Position numbers and translations under genes: made by a program. From Herbaspirillum sp. WKF16 (lineage in GTDB: Bacteria; Pseudomonadota; Gammaproteobacteria; Burkholderiales; Burkholderiaceae_D): a stretch of 64,000 nucleotides of DNA. The DNA is taken from contig NZ_CP118632.1 of the NCBI RefSeq assembly GCF_028993615.1, forward strand, positions 1,674,001 through 1,738,000. Direction: 5' to 3'. Below the pieces are notes generated by a model. The model searched no databases and was not told where the DNA came from. It worked only from the letters and a program-made list of their open reading frames with translations. Below, in pieces: positions 28,971 to 37,658 of the stretch. Each line of letters starts with the position of its first letter. Position 1 is the first letter of the stretch.

Positions 28971-29831
28971 TCAGGGCGCGGCCGGCGCCGCCTGTTCCAG
29001 CCACGGGCCCAGGCGCATCATGGCGTCGCCGCGCGCGCTGCGGTTGGCGTCGATCGCCTGGCGCTTGCTGCCGGGATCGTCGAAATCGTGAGTGGCGCCC
29101 GCATAGGTCGTCACCACCGGCGCCGGCGCGCCGGCCACAAGCTCGACCCGCTGCATCAGCCGTTCGCAGGCGGTCGCCGAGACTTCCTCGTCGGCGCTGC
29201 CCAGCAGCACCTGCAGCGGGCGGTCGATGCGCGGCGAGGGCGAGAGCAGGGCCCGCGGGCCGCAGCCGGGATAGAAGACCAACGCGGCGGCGAAGGCGGG
29301 CGCCTGGGCGGAGGCGCGTCGCGCCTGCCGGATCATCACGTTGAGTGCGGTGCTGGCGCCGTTGGACCAGCCCTGCAGCGAGATGCGCGCCGGCTCGACG
29401 TCGGGGCGCGCGGCCAGCCACGCCAGCGCGCCCTCGGCGTCCAGCGGGCGCACGTCCAGTTCGTTGACGGCCGCGCGCTCCGGCGCACCGTGCGTATGGC
29501 GGCCGAAGCCGTGCGCCGCGCCGCGCGGGCCGTAGCTGTCGACGTGCAGCGCCAGGTAGCCGCGTTCGGCCCAATAGCGCGCCCAGGCGCGGTGGCGAAG
29601 GGTGAGCGCTGCGGCGTCGCAGGGCGAGACGAAGCCGGGGCCGACCTGGGTGCAGCCGGCGTTGACGCCGATGGAATAGGGGCCGCCGCGTCCATGCAGC
29701 ATCACGATAGCCGGATGCGGGCCCGCACCGGACGGCGCGAAGAGATAGCCGGTCAGTTGGGTGTGGCCGTCGGCGGAGGGGAAGTGCACGGTCTGCGGCG
29801 GCGCATCGGCGGCTTGCGCGGCCGCTTGCAT
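28971..29831 (-). CDS. Dienelactone hydrolase-family alpha/beta hydrolase
   Basis: A 286-residue hydrolase. The oxyanion region Met-Leu-His-Gly-Arg-Gly-Gly, the nucleophile elbow Gly-Trp-Ser-Asn-Gly-Ala (Ser, not the Cys of classical dienelactone hydrolase) and a late His in Gly-Ala-Thr-His-Asp-Phe support the fold. ATG 29831 is the only in-frame ATG, but the codons upstream read like a signal peptide (Lys-Arg, Trp-Phe-Phe-Phe-Ala-Trp-Ile-Leu, ending Ala-Gln-Ala). A non-ATG start such as GTG 29960 is therefore possible. That upstream part overlaps the pepA terminator. Confidence 0.75.
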   Translation of the reverse strand: MQAAAQAADAPPQTVHFPSADGHTQLTGYLFAPSGAGPHPAIVMLHGRGGPYSIGVNAGCTQVGPGFVSPCDAAALTLRHRAWARYWAERGYLALHVDSYGPRGAAHGFGRHTHGAPERAAVNELDVRPLDAEGALAWLAARPDVEPARISLQGWSNGASTALNVMIRQARRASAQAPAFAAALVFYPGCGPRALLSPSPRIDRPLQVLLGSADEEVSATACERLMQRVELVAGAPAPVVTTYAGATHDFDDPGSKRQAIDANRSARGDAMMRLGPWLEQAAPAAP

Positions 29832-29847
29832 CGCCAATATCCAGGCG

Positions 29848-29876
29848 AAAAAAAACCACCGCTTGCGCGATGGTTT
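29848..29876 (-). terminator. Rho-independent terminator downstream of pepA
   Basis: On the minus strand aaaccatcgc pairs with gcggtggttt (one G-U pair) around a gcaa tetraloop, followed by five more T. In plus coordinates the arms are 29867-29876 and 29853-29862 with an A-run at 29848-29852. It lies 105 bp past the pepA stop and overlaps the possible signal-peptide codons of the next gene. Confidence 0.8.
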
Positions 29877-29980
29877 CGATGCAGCAGGCGTTGCATGGCA
29901 GATGGAGCGCGTCGCCCTGTGCCAGGAGCGGAAAATTCCGGAGGTGAAATTTCCCGGCACGGCGACGGCTCCGCCGATCT

Positions 29981-31501
29981 TTAGGCGCGCGCCGACTTGC
30001 CGCGCGCCTGGTTCAGCAGCCACGCCGTCAGCAGCGGCACCGGACGCCCGCTGGCGCCCTTGGCGGCGCCGCTCTTCCAGGCGGTGCCGGCGATGTCCAG
30101 GTGGGCCCAGGTGTACTTGCGGGTGAAGCGCTCCAGGAAGCAGGCGGCGGTGACGCTGCCGGCCGGCTGGCCGCCGATGTTGGCGATATCGGCGAAGTTG
30201 GACTTGAGCTGCTCCTGGTAGACGTCCTGCACCGGCATGCGCCATGCGGTGTCGCCGGTTTCGCGGCCGGCCGCCAGCAGCGAGTCGGCCAACTGGTCGT
30301 GGGCATCGTCTTCGCGGGTGAACAGGCCCGAATTGTGGTGGCCCAGCGCGACGATGCAGGCGCCCGTCAGCGTGGCGATGTCGACCACGGCGGCCGGCTT
30401 GAAGCGCTCGACGTAGGTCAGCGCGTCGCACAGGATCAGGCGGCCTTCGGCGTCGGTGTTGAGCACCTCGATGGTCTGGCCCGACATCGAGGTGACGATG
30501 TCGCCCGGCTTGGTGGCGCGGCCCGAGGGCATGTTCTCGCAGGTCGGGATGACGCCGATCACGTTGAGCTTCAGATCGAGTTCGGCGATGGCGCGGAAGG
30601 TGCCCAGCACCGAGGCGGCGCCGCACATGTCGTACTTCATCTCGTCCATGTTCAGGCCCGGCTTGAGCGAAATGCCGCCGGTGTCGAAGGTGATGCCCTT
30701 GCCGACCAGCACCACCGGCGCGTCCTTGGACTTGCCGCCCATGTGCTTCAGGACGATGAACTTGGGCGGCTCGTCGCTGCCGTTGGTGACCGACAGGAAG
30801 CTGCCCATCTTCAGCGCCTGCAGCTGCTTGCGGTCCAGCACTTCCACGCCCAGCTTGAAGTCCTTGGCCAGCTTCTTGGCGGTGTTGGCCAGGTAGGTCG
30901 GGGTGCAGACGTTGCCGGGCAGGTTGCCCAGGTCCTTGGTCAGGGCCATGCCGTTGGCCAGCGCCACGGCTTCGGCCAGGGCCGCCTTGGCGGCCGGCGC
31001 GTCGGCCGCCGATGTCAGGAAGGAAATCTTCTTCACGCCCGTGGGGACGGGATCCTTCTTGCTCTTGAGCACGTCGGTGCGGTAGATGGAGTCGCGGCCG
31101 GCCAGCACCACGTTGCGGATGGCCCAGGCCAGGTTGCGGCCCTTCACGCCGTCGAAGGGCAGCGCCAGCGCGGCATCGTCGCAGCCCAGCGAACCCAGGG
31201 TGCGCACCAGCGCCTGCGCGGCGGCGGCGAAGCTCTTGTCGCTGATCTCGCCTTCGGCGCCCAGGCCGAGCAGCACGATGCGTTCGGCGGCGATGCCGGT
31301 GACGCCGCGCAGCAGCAGGGTCGAGCCCGGCTTGCCGGAAATGTCGCCCGATTTGAGCGCGGCGCTGATGGCGCCCAGCTTGTCGAGCGCGCCGGCGGCC
31401 TTGGAGAGCTTGCGGTTTTCATGGATGCCGACGACCAGCGCACCAGTCTTGACGGCGGTTACGGCGGTTTTTGCGTCCAATGTTTTTGTGCTAAAGTCCA
31501 T
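29981..31501 (-). CDS. pepA: Leucyl aminopeptidase (M17)
   Basis: A 506-residue cytosolic metallo-aminopeptidase that removes N-terminal residues from peptides; it acts as a hexamer with two metals per site. The signature Asn-Thr-Asp-Ala-Glu-Gly-Arg-Leu and the upstream [10 protein letters not shown] block supply catalytic Lys, Asp and Glu. In E. coli PepA also binds DNA. It is divergent from lptF, a common arrangement, and followed by a strong terminator. Confidence 0.96.
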   Translation of the reverse strand: MDFSTKTLDAKTAVTAVKTGALVVGIHENRKLSKAAGALDKLGAISAALKSGDISGKPGSTLLLRGVTGIAAERIVLLGLGAEGEISDKSFAAAAQALVRTLGSLGCDDAALALPFDGVKGRNLAWAIRNVVLAGRDSIYRTDVLKSKKDPVPTGVKKISFLTSAADAPAAKAALAEAVALANGMALTKDLGNLPGNVCTPTYLANTAKKLAKDFKLGVEVLDRKQLQALKMGSFLSVTNGSDEPPKFIVLKHMGGKSKDAPVVLVGKGITFDTGGISLKPGLNMDEMKYDMCGAASVLGTFRAIAELDLKLNVIGVIPTCENMPSGRATKPGDIVTSMSGQTIEVLNTDAEGRLILCDALTYVERFKPAAVVDIATLTGACIVALGHHNSGLFTREDDAHDQLADSLLAAGRETGDTAWRMPVQDVYQEQLKSNFADIANIGGQPAGSVTAACFLERFTRKYTWAHLDIAGTAWKSGAAKGASGRPVPLLTAWLLNQARGKSARA

Positions 31502-31530
31502 CGTTCGTCCTTTGTTTGGTTTACCCGGCG

Positions 31531-31536
31531 ATTATA
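31531..31536 (-). promoter_or_regulatory. Candidate -10 element of pepA
   Basis: attata on the plus strand is a perfect TATAAT on the minus strand, 30 bp before the pepA ATG. No good -35 hexamer is seen at 16-18 bp; an inverted repeat occupies that position. Confidence 0.45.
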
Positions 31537-31569
31537 GAACTCATTTCGACGCCACGCGCGCATGAGTTC
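31537..31569. promoter_or_regulatory. Inverted repeat in the pepA-lptF divergent region
   Basis: gaactcat (31537-31544) and atgagttc (31562-31569) are perfect inverted copies with a 17-bp spacer, directly upstream of the pepA -10. It is a candidate operator, possibly for a protein that replaces -35 recognition. Confidence 0.45.
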
Positions 31570-31641
31570 CACAGGGTGGCAGGCAAGGGCAGGGCATGTT
31601 GGCTACCGATGCCCCATCTCTAGACTAATTCCAGCCTCCGC

Positions 31642-32772
31642 ATGATTTTCCAGCGCGCACTCCGACGCGAATTGACGAGCACCGCCGGCGCCGTCTTCAC
31701 CACGCTCTTCACCATCACGCTGACCGTGATGCTGATCAAGATCCTCGGCCAGGCCGCCGGCGGCCAGGTCGCGTCGCAGGACGTGATCGCGCTGATCGGC
31801 TTCCAGTCGCTCAACTACATGCCGGTGATCCTGATCCTCACCGGCTTCATCTCGGTGCTGCTGGTGATGACGCGCAGCTACCAGGAGTCCGAGATCGTGG
31901 TCTGGTTCGCCTCGGGCCTGTCGCTCACGCGCTGGATCCGGCCGGTGCTGATGTTCGGCTGGCCGCTGGTGACGCTGGTGGCGGCCTTGTCCTTCGCGGT
32001 CACGCCCTGGGCCAACCTGCAGAGCGCCCAGTACCGCGAACGCTTCGAGAAGCGCGAGGACATCGCGCGCGTTTCGCCCGGCAAGTTCCAGGAGTCGGCC
32101 AGCGCCAACCGCATCTTCTTCGTCGAGGGCATTTCCGGCGACGCCTCCAAGGTCCGCAATGTCTTCGTGTCGACCATCAACGCCGACGGCAAGAACAGCG
32201 TGGTGGTGGCCAAGGAAGGCGAGACCGTGGTCGATGCCGACGGCGAGAAGTTCGTGGTGATGAGCAAGGGCCGCCGCTATGACGGCGCGCCCAGCCTTCC
32301 GGATTTCCAGATGGTCGATTTCGAGCGCTACGGCCTGCTGATCGGCAGCCAGTCGCAGACCGCCGCCGGCGACCGCTCGGCGCGCGCGCTGCAGATGCCC
32401 GAGCTGATCGCCAAGAACGACGGCTTCGCGCGCGGCGAGCTGCTGTGGCGCCTGGCGCTGCCGCTGATGAGCCTGGCGCTGATGCTGCTGGCCATCCCGC
32501 TGTCCTTCGTCAACCCGCGCGCCGGCCGCTCGCTGGGCCTCCTGGTGGCGCTGCTGCTGTTCGTGGTCTACAGCAACACGGTATCCGTGTTCCAGGCCTC
32601 GGTGGCGCAGGGACGTTCCAGCTTCATGATGGCGTGGTGGCCGGTGCACCTGGTCGTGGCGCTGCTGGTGGTGGGCATGTTCGCGCTGCGCCTCAATATC
32701 AACAGCCGCTATCATCCGTCCCGCCTGTGGTCGGCCGTGCGCCGCTCCCTGACGTTCAAGCGCGAGGCCTGA
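31642..32772 (+). CDS. lptF: LPS export permease LptF
   Basis: A 376-residue inner-membrane subunit of the LptB2FGC complex, which extracts lipopolysaccharide from the membrane. It has the N-terminal Met-Ile-Phe-Gln-Arg-Ala-Leu-Arg-Arg-Glu typical of LptF, three hydrophobic segments, a large periplasmic beta domain (about 130-260) and three C-terminal segments including Ala-Ile-Pro-Leu-Ser-Phe. Its stop is one base before the lptG start. Confidence 0.95.
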   Translation: MIFQRALRRELTSTAGAVFTTLFTITLTVMLIKILGQAAGGQVASQDVIALIGFQSLNYMPVILILTGFISVLLVMTRSYQESEIVVWFASGLSLTRWIRPVLMFGWPLVTLVAALSFAVTPWANLQSAQYRERFEKREDIARVSPGKFQESASANRIFFVEGISGDASKVRNVFVSTINADGKNSVVVAKEGETVVDADGEKFVVMSKGRRYDGAPSLPDFQMVDFERYGLLIGSQSQTAAGDRSARALQMPELIAKNDGFARGELLWRLALPLMSLALMLLAIPLSFVNPRAGRSLGLLVALLLFVVYSNTVSVFQASVAQGRSSFMMAWWPVHLVVALLVVGMFALRLNINSRYHPSRLWSAVRRSLTFKREA

Positions 32773-32773
32773 G

Positions 32774-33907
32774 ATGAGAGTCATACAACGCTATTTCACT
32801 TCCGAGATCACGCGCTCGGTATTGTTCGCGCTGGCGGCCTTCCTGGCGCTGTTCGCCTTCTTCGAGATGATGGGGCAGCTGGACCAGGTCGGGCGCAACG
32901 GCTACAAGCTGCAGCAGGCGGTGCTCTACGTGGTGATGGGTTTGCCCGGCAACGTCTATGAGCTGATGCCCACGGCGGTGCTGATCGGCACCATCTACAC
33001 GCTCTCGCAGCTGGCCGCGCGTTCCGAGTTCACCATCATGCGCGTGTCCAGCATGTCCACCGGCATGGCGGCCAAGGTGCTGCTGCGCATCGGGCTGGGC
33101 TTCGCCGTGCTGACCATCCTGTTCGGCGAGCTGATCGCGCCCAAGGCCACCGAATGGGCCGAGAAGCTCAAGCTGCAGGCGCAGGGCGCGTCGCTGTCCT
33201 CGCAGTTCCGCTCCGGCATGTGGGCCAAGGACGTGATCAAGGACAACGGCCTGGAAGGCAATGTCACCGGCAGCCGCTTCATCAACATCCATGCGGTGCA
33301 GCCGGACGGCCGCATCGAAGGCGTCAAGCTCTACGAGCTGGACACCGAGTTCCACATGGCGCGCATGGTCACCGCCAAGTCCGGCGCCTACGACGGCAAT
33401 CACGTCTGGACCCTGACCGATGTGACGCAGTCCGATTTCGCCGACGGCAACAAGGAACGCAAGATCACCGAGCCGGTCAAGACCGTGACCACACCCAGCA
33501 TGAAGCTGGTGTCGGAGGTCACGCCGGAAATCCTGTCGGTGCTGTTCGCCGATCCGGACCGCATGTCGGCCTACGACCTGCGCGCCTACACCAAGCACCT
33601 GGAAGCCAATAACCAGCGCACCGACCGCTACGAGATCGCGTTCTGGAAGAAGATCGTCTATCCGCTGTCGATCTTCGTGATGATGGCGCTGGCGCTGCCG
33701 TTCGCCTACCTGCACTTCCGCGCCGGCGGCGTGAGCCTGAAGATCTTCACCGGCATCATGATCGGCGTGTGCTTCCAGCTCATCAACAGCCTGTTCTCGC
33801 ACCTGGGCCTGCTCAACACCTGGCCGGCCTTCGTCACGGCGGCGCTGCCCAGCCTGCTGTTCATGGCGCTGGCGGCGGGCGCGCTGTGGTGGGTCGAGCG
33901 TAACTGA
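32774..33907 (+). CDS. lptG: LPS export permease LptG
   Basis: A 377-residue partner of LptF with the same 3 + periplasmic + 3 transmembrane layout. The opening Met-Arg-Val-Ile-Gln-Arg-Tyr-Phe is characteristic of LptG. Six hydrophobic segments and a central beta-rich domain (about 130-270) are visible. It follows lptF by one base, so the two are translated together. Confidence 0.95.
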   Translation: MRVIQRYFTSEITRSVLFALAAFLALFAFFEMMGQLDQVGRNGYKLQQAVLYVVMGLPGNVYELMPTAVLIGTIYTLSQLAARSEFTIMRVSSMSTGMAAKVLLRIGLGFAVLTILFGELIAPKATEWAEKLKLQAQGASLSSQFRSGMWAKDVIKDNGLEGNVTGSRFINIHAVQPDGRIEGVKLYELDTEFHMARMVTAKSGAYDGNHVWTLTDVTQSDFADGNKERKITEPVKTVTTPSMKLVSEVTPEILSVLFADPDRMSAYDLRAYTKHLEANNQRTDRYEIAFWKKIVYPLSIFVMMALALPFAYLHFRAGGVSLKIFTGIMIGVCFQLINSLFSHLGLLNTWPAFVTAALPSLLFMALAAGALWWVERN

Positions 33908-33920
33908 GCCGGGCCGCGCC

Positions 33921-34304
33921 ATGTCTTCCCCATCCGCACATAGCCTGATCCTGTTCGCCCACGGCGCCCGCGATCCGGCCTGGGCCGCGCCCTTCGAGCG
34001 CCTGCGCGCGCTGGCGCAAGCCGCCATGCCGCAGGCCGGCGTGCAACTGGCCTTCCTCGAACTGATGCAGCCCGACCTGCCCACCGCGGCCGCGCTGGAG
34101 ATCGCCCGCGGCGCCGAGCGCATCACGGTGGTGCCGGTTTTCCTCGGCCAGGGCGGGCATGTGCGGCGCGACTTGCCGCAACTGCTGGAGCAGCTGCGCC
34201 AGGCGCATCCCCAGGCGCGCATCGACACCGTGCCGGCCGCCGGCGAAGACGACGCCGTGCTGCAAGCCATCGCCGCCTATTGCGTGGCGGCCATGCGCGG
34301 CTGA
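33921..34304 (+). CDS. CbiX-type sirohydrochlorin chelatase (short form)
   Basis: A 127-residue small CbiX/SirB-like protein. The metal-site histidines lie in Phe-Ala-His-Gly-Ala-Arg-Asp-Pro (His13) and Gly-Gly-His-Val-Arg-Arg-Asp (about 74). Short CbiX forms act as homodimers and insert cobalt or nickel, or iron for siroheme. The nearby cobA and siroheme-dependent cysI suggest a siroheme role here, while the btu-type uptake genes leave corrinoid work open. It lies 13 bp after lptG. Confidence 0.82.
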   Translation: MSSPSAHSLILFAHGARDPAWAAPFERLRALAQAAMPQAGVQLAFLELMQPDLPTAAALEIARGAERITVVPVFLGQGGHVRRDLPQLLEQLRQAHPQARIDTVPAAGEDDAVLQAIAAYCVAAMRG

Positions 34305-34323
34305 ACCGCAAGGACCTTTCTCC

Positions 34324-34377
34324 TGTCACACCTTCATCCCGGCGGCATGGTGCCGCCCGCGGCTTGCGGGAATGACA
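34324..34377. repeat. REP-like palindromic element abutting a start codon
   Basis: Two hairpins, ggcggca/tgccgcc (34341-34357) and cccgc/gcggg (34356-34370), are enclosed by tgtca (34324-34328) and tgaca (34373-34377). The element ends one base before the ATG of the TVP38 gene and replaces its Shine-Dalgarno. Confidence 0.55.
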
Positions 34378-34378
34378 A

Positions 34379-34939
34379 ATGTGGCGCTACCGGCGCATCC
34401 TCTATCTGCTGCTGTTCCTGGCCTTCCTGCTGGCCCTCTTCGAGGTCAGCGGGCTGCGCCGCAACCTGAGCGCCGACTACCTTCGCCACGCGCTGGAAGC
34501 CAACCTCTACCGCGGCTTGCTGCTCTACATCGCGCTGTTCTGCCTGGGCAACCTGCTGCATATCCCGGGCTGGATCTTCCTGGCCGGAGCGGTGTTTTCG
34601 CTGGGGAGGTTATGGGGAGGGGTGGCGACCTACGCCGCCGCGGTGCTGTCGTGCTGCCTGACCTATTTCTTCATCCGCGCCATCGGCGGCGATGCCTTGC
34701 GCATCGTCCACAACCGCTGGGTGGTGAAGATCCTGCACCGGCTCGATACCCATCCGGTGGCCAGCATCTCCCTGCTGCGGGTGCTGTGCCAGACCATGCC
34801 CACGGTGAACTACGTGCTGGCGCTGTCGGGCGTGCGCTTTCGCGACTACCTGCTGGGCACGCTGATCGGCCTGCCGCTGCCGATCGCGCTGTATTGCCTG
34901 TTCTTCGACTACCTGGCGCGCATCCTGCACTGGCATTGA
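34379..34939 (+). CDS. TVP38/TMEM64 (VTT-domain) membrane protein
   Basis: A 186-residue inner-membrane protein with about five hydrophobic segments. The conserved Pro-Gly-Trp-Ile-Phe-Leu-Ala-Gly-Ala-Val-Phe and Arg-Val-Leu-Cys-Gln-Thr-Met-Pro-Thr-Val-Asn-Tyr segments fit the VTT domain shared with DedA-related proteins, some of which flip lipids. The function here is unknown. There is no visible ribosome binding site because a palindromic repeat ends just before the ATG; a downstream start is possible but would remove the first helix. Confidence 0.8.
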   Translation: MWRYRRILYLLLFLAFLLALFEVSGLRRNLSADYLRHALEANLYRGLLLYIALFCLGNLLHIPGWIFLAGAVFSLGRLWGGVATYAAAVLSCCLTYFFIRAIGGDALRIVHNRWVVKILHRLDTHPVASISLLRVLCQTMPTVNYVLALSGVRFRDYLLGTLIGLPLPIALYCLFFDYLARILHWH

Positions 34940-34958
34940 TGCGCGGGCGCGGGTGGCG

Positions 34959-35330
34959 TCAGAACAGCCGGGCGCCGTTGGGGACGGCCTGGTCGGGCTG
35001 GAACAGCACCACTTCGCCGGCCGCGTCCGGGAAGCCCAGCGTCAGCACTTCCGACATGAACTTGCCGATCTGGCGCGGTGGGAAATTGACCACCGCGGCG
35101 ATCTGGCGGCCCACCAGTTGTTCGGGCCGGTAGTGGGCGGTGATCTGCGCGCTGCTCTGGCGGATGCCGATACCGGCGCCGAAATCGATCTTCAGCTTGA
35201 AGGCCGGCTTGCGCGCCTCGGGGAAGGCATCGGCGGCAATGATGGTGCCGATGCGGATGTCGACCTTGAGGAAGGCGTCGAAGTCGATGGTGTCGGCGGC
35301 GGGGGCATTGGTGTCGTGCAGCAGGTGCAT
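34959..35330 (-). CDS. CsaA-like tRNA-binding-domain protein
   Basis: A 123-residue OB-fold protein of the CsaA/tRNA_bind family. It has [11 protein letters not shown] near 20, Lys-Leu-Lys-Ile-Asp-Phe-Gly, and [10 protein letters not shown] near 82-91. CsaA homologues show export-chaperone-like and tRNA-binding activity; the role here is not established. It converges with the TVP38 gene. Confidence 0.85.
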   Translation of the reverse strand: MHLLHDTNAPAADTIDFDAFLKVDIRIGTIIAADAFPEARKPAFKLKIDFGAGIGIRQSSAQITAHYRPEQLVGRQIAAVVNFPPRQIGKFMSEVLTLGFPDAAGEVVLFQPDQAVPNGARLF

Positions 35331-35419
35331 GGCGGGGCCTCAAGAAAGTGAAGCCGCGATGATAGCAATCATTGATGGGCCGCGCGCCCTGGCTTGCTGC
35401 CTTGGGGGCACTGCGAACG

Positions 35420-35502
35420 ACGCTGGGCTCCTGCTTTCGCAGGAGCGACGGAGATTCAAATATCGGTAAGCTGTCGTTCCTGCGAAAGCAGGAACCCAGT
35501 GT
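35420..35502. repeat. Paired inverted repeat (BIME-like) upstream of the CsaA gene
   Basis: The segments 35421-35450 and 35472-35501 are inverted copies matching at 26 of 30 positions. Each also folds on itself through tcctgc..gcagga around a tttc/gaaa core. The unit resembles two REP sequences facing each other. It lies between cobA and the CsaA-like gene. Confidence 0.75.
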
Positions 35503-35529
35503 GTTGTCAGCAAATAGCGGACGGCTGCA

Positions 35530-36291
35530 TCAATCCCGATCGGCCAGCGCCGGCCCGATCATCACCAGCACCGGCCCGCTGCAGGCTTCCAGTCCCGGCT
35601 CCAGGCCGGCCAGCTGCAGGTGGTAGACCCGCTCGTCGGGACGGCTGCAGTTCTCCACCACCACCACCGGCGTATCGGCCGCATAACCCAGTTCCAGCAG
35701 GCGGCGCGCGGTAGCGGTCGCTTCGCGGCCGCCCATGTACTGCACCAGCGTGTCGCCGTTGGGCATGATCACTTCATTGGGCTGGTCGGGCGCGGTGCTG
35801 GAGGTGAACAGCGAGACGCTGCGCGCGATGCCGCGCCGGGTGAGCGGCCGCTTGGCCGAGGCGGCGGCGGCCAGGGCCGCGGTGATGCCGGGCACGACTT
35901 CGTAGGGAATATGGTGGTCTTCCAGCGCGCGCATTTCCTCGTCGGCGCGGCCGAACAGCATGGGGTCGCCGCCTTTCAGGCGCACCACGCGGCGGTATTG
36001 CTGCGCCGCCTGCACCAGCTTCTCGTTGATCACCGGCTGCGCGGTGGAGCGCTGGCCGCTGCGCTTGCCCACCGGGATCTTCACCGCCTGCGGGCACAAG
36101 GCCAGGATTTCGTCGGTGACCAGCGCGTCGTGCAGCACTGCGTCGGCCTGCGCCAGGAGGCGCGCGCCGCGCACGGTGAGCAGGTCGGCGGCGCCGGGAC
36201 CGGCGCCGATCAGCCACACCCGGCCCGGGTGTTGCGGGCTGGGTGCGGGGGAGTCGGGGAGGGAAGAGGGTGCTGCCGGATCGGTGGCCAT
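35530..36291 (-). CDS. cobA: Uroporphyrinogen-III C-methyltransferase
   Basis: A 253-residue SAM-dependent enzyme that makes precorrin-2, the precursor of siroheme and corrinoids. It has Gly-Ala-Gly-Pro-Gly-Ala-Ala-Asp-Leu-Leu-Thr at about 30, Lys-Gly-Gly-Asp-Pro-Met-Leu-Phe-Gly-Arg near 106 and Val-Pro-Gly-Ile-Thr-Ala. It lacks the dehydrogenase/chelatase domain of CysG. It is the last gene of the cys run, 32 bp after cysN, and presumably supplies siroheme for CysI. Confidence 0.93.
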   Translation of the reverse strand: MATDPAAPSSLPDSPAPSPQHPGRVWLIGAGPGAADLLTVRGARLLAQADAVLHDALVTDEILALCPQAVKIPVGKRSGQRSTAQPVINEKLVQAAQQYRRVVRLKGGDPMLFGRADEEMRALEDHHIPYEVVPGITAALAAAASAKRPLTRRGIARSVSLFTSSTAPDQPNEVIMPNGDTLVQYMGGREATATARRLLELGYAADTPVVVVENCSRPDERVYHLQLAGLEPGLEACSGPVLVMIGPALADRD

Positions 36292-36323
36292 GGCCTGCGG
36301 TATCGAGTCGGATCGAAGGGAAA

Positions 36324-37658
36324 TCAGTCGATCCGAATCATACCAGCGGCCACCGTCTGGTGCGTCACTTCGTCGATCAGGATGAAGGCGCCGGTGGCGC
36401 GGATGTCCTGGTAGGCGTCGGCGGCGATGGGCTGCTGCACGTTCACGGTGACGCGGGCGATGTCATTGAGCTTGAGGGTGTCGGCCGGGCGGCGTTCCTG
36501 GGTATTGATGTCGAGCAAGGTGTCGACCTTGGCCACGCGCGCCGCCACCTGCTTGGTGGTGTGCTTGAGCCAATACTTGCGGCGCGGGTCCAGCGCGTCC
36601 TCGGACAGCCAGCAGACGTCGGCGGTGACCGACTTCAGCACCGTCGGCGCCTGCCCGGCGGCGGCCAGCAGGTCGCCGCGCGAGATGTCCAGGTATTCGT
36701 CCAGCAGCAGGGTGACCGACTGGCCGGCCGAGGCCGATTCCAGCGAGCCGTCCAGGGTCTGGATGTCCTTCACGGTGGCGCTCTGGCCGCCGGGCAGCAC
36801 CACCAGCTTGTCGCCCCGGTTCACGCGGCCGGCCTCGATGCGGCCCATGTAGCCGCGGAAGTCGTTGGCTTCGTGGCCGTTGTGGCGGGCCACCAGCTGC
36901 ACCGGGAAGCGGAACGGCTCCTCGTGCGCGTCTTCGTAGACCGACAGCGATTCCAGCAATTCGATCAGGGTCGGGCCCTGGTACCACGCCAGCTTCGGGC
37001 TGGCGGTCACGACGTTGTCGCCGGCCAGCGCCGACAGCGGGATCGCGCGCACGTCCTTCAGGCCCAGCTGCTGCGCGAACTGCTGGTAGGCGGCGACGAT
37101 GCGGGTGTAGACCTGCTCGTCGTAGTCCACCAGGTCCATCTTGTTGACGGCCACGATCACGTGCTCGATCTGCAGCAGGTGGGCGATGGTCGAGTGGCGC
37201 TTGGTCTGGGTCAGCAACTCCACGCTGCCGTCGTCGCCCAGCTTCACCTTCGACACGTCCACCAGGATGATCACGGCGTCGGCGGTCGAGGCGCCGGTCA
37301 CCATGTTGCGGGTGTACTGCTCATGGCCCGGGGTGTCGGCGATGATGAACTTGCGCTTGGGCGTGGCGAAGTAGCGGTAGGCCACGTCGATGGTGATGCC
37401 TTGCTCGCGCTCGGCTTCCAGGCCGTCGGTGAGCAGGGACAGGTCGACCGTGTCGCCCACGGTGCGCTTGTGCTTGGCGCGCGAGATGGCGTCCAGCTGG
37501 TCGGCGAAGATGCCCTTGCTGTCGAACAGCAGGCGGCCGATCAGGGTGCTCTTGCCATCATCCACGGAACCGGCGGTGATGAAGCGCAGCAGGCCGCGCT
37601 CATGCGGCTGCGCGGAAGAGGCGTTGGCCAATTGTTCTTGTGTCGCTGCGGCGTTCAT
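36324..37658 (-). CDS. cysN: Sulfate adenylyltransferase GTPase subunit
   Basis: A 444-residue EF-Tu-like GTPase that drives APS formation by CysD. It has the P-loop Gly-Ser-Val-Asp-Asp-Gly-Lys-Ser-Thr near 32, Asp-Thr-Pro-Gly-His-Glu-Gln-Tyr and Asn-Lys-Met-Asp. The ATG at 37658 shares one base with the cysD stop; the frame is open further upstream only through the overlapping cysD region. There is no fused APS kinase domain. Confidence 0.95.
   Translation of the reverse strand: MNAAATQEQLANASSAQPHERGLLRFITAGSVDDGKSTLIGRLLFDSKGIFADQLDAISRAKHKRTVGDTVDLSLLTDGLEAEREQGITIDVAYRYFATPKRKFIIADTPGHEQYTRNMVTGASTADAVIILVDVSKVKLGDDGSVELLTQTKRHSTIAHLLQIEHVIVAVNKMDLVDYDEQVYTRIVAAYQQFAQQLGLKDVRAIPLSALAGDNVVTASPKLAWYQGPTLIELLESLSVYEDAHEEPFRFPVQLVARHNGHEANDFRGYMGRIEAGRVNRGDKLVVLPGGQSATVKDIQTLDGSLESASAGQSVTLLLDEYLDISRGDLLAAAGQAPTVLKSVTADVCWLSEDALDPRRKYWLKHTTKQVAARVAKVDTLLDINTQERRPADTLKLNDIARVTVNVQQPIAADAYQDIRATGAFILIDEVTHQTVAAGMIRID

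Noticed and set aside
28971..30626. A 551-codon fusion joining the hydrolase with upstream sequence
   Set aside because: The upstream part lies inside pepA on the same strand but in another frame and is Arg/Pro-rich noise.
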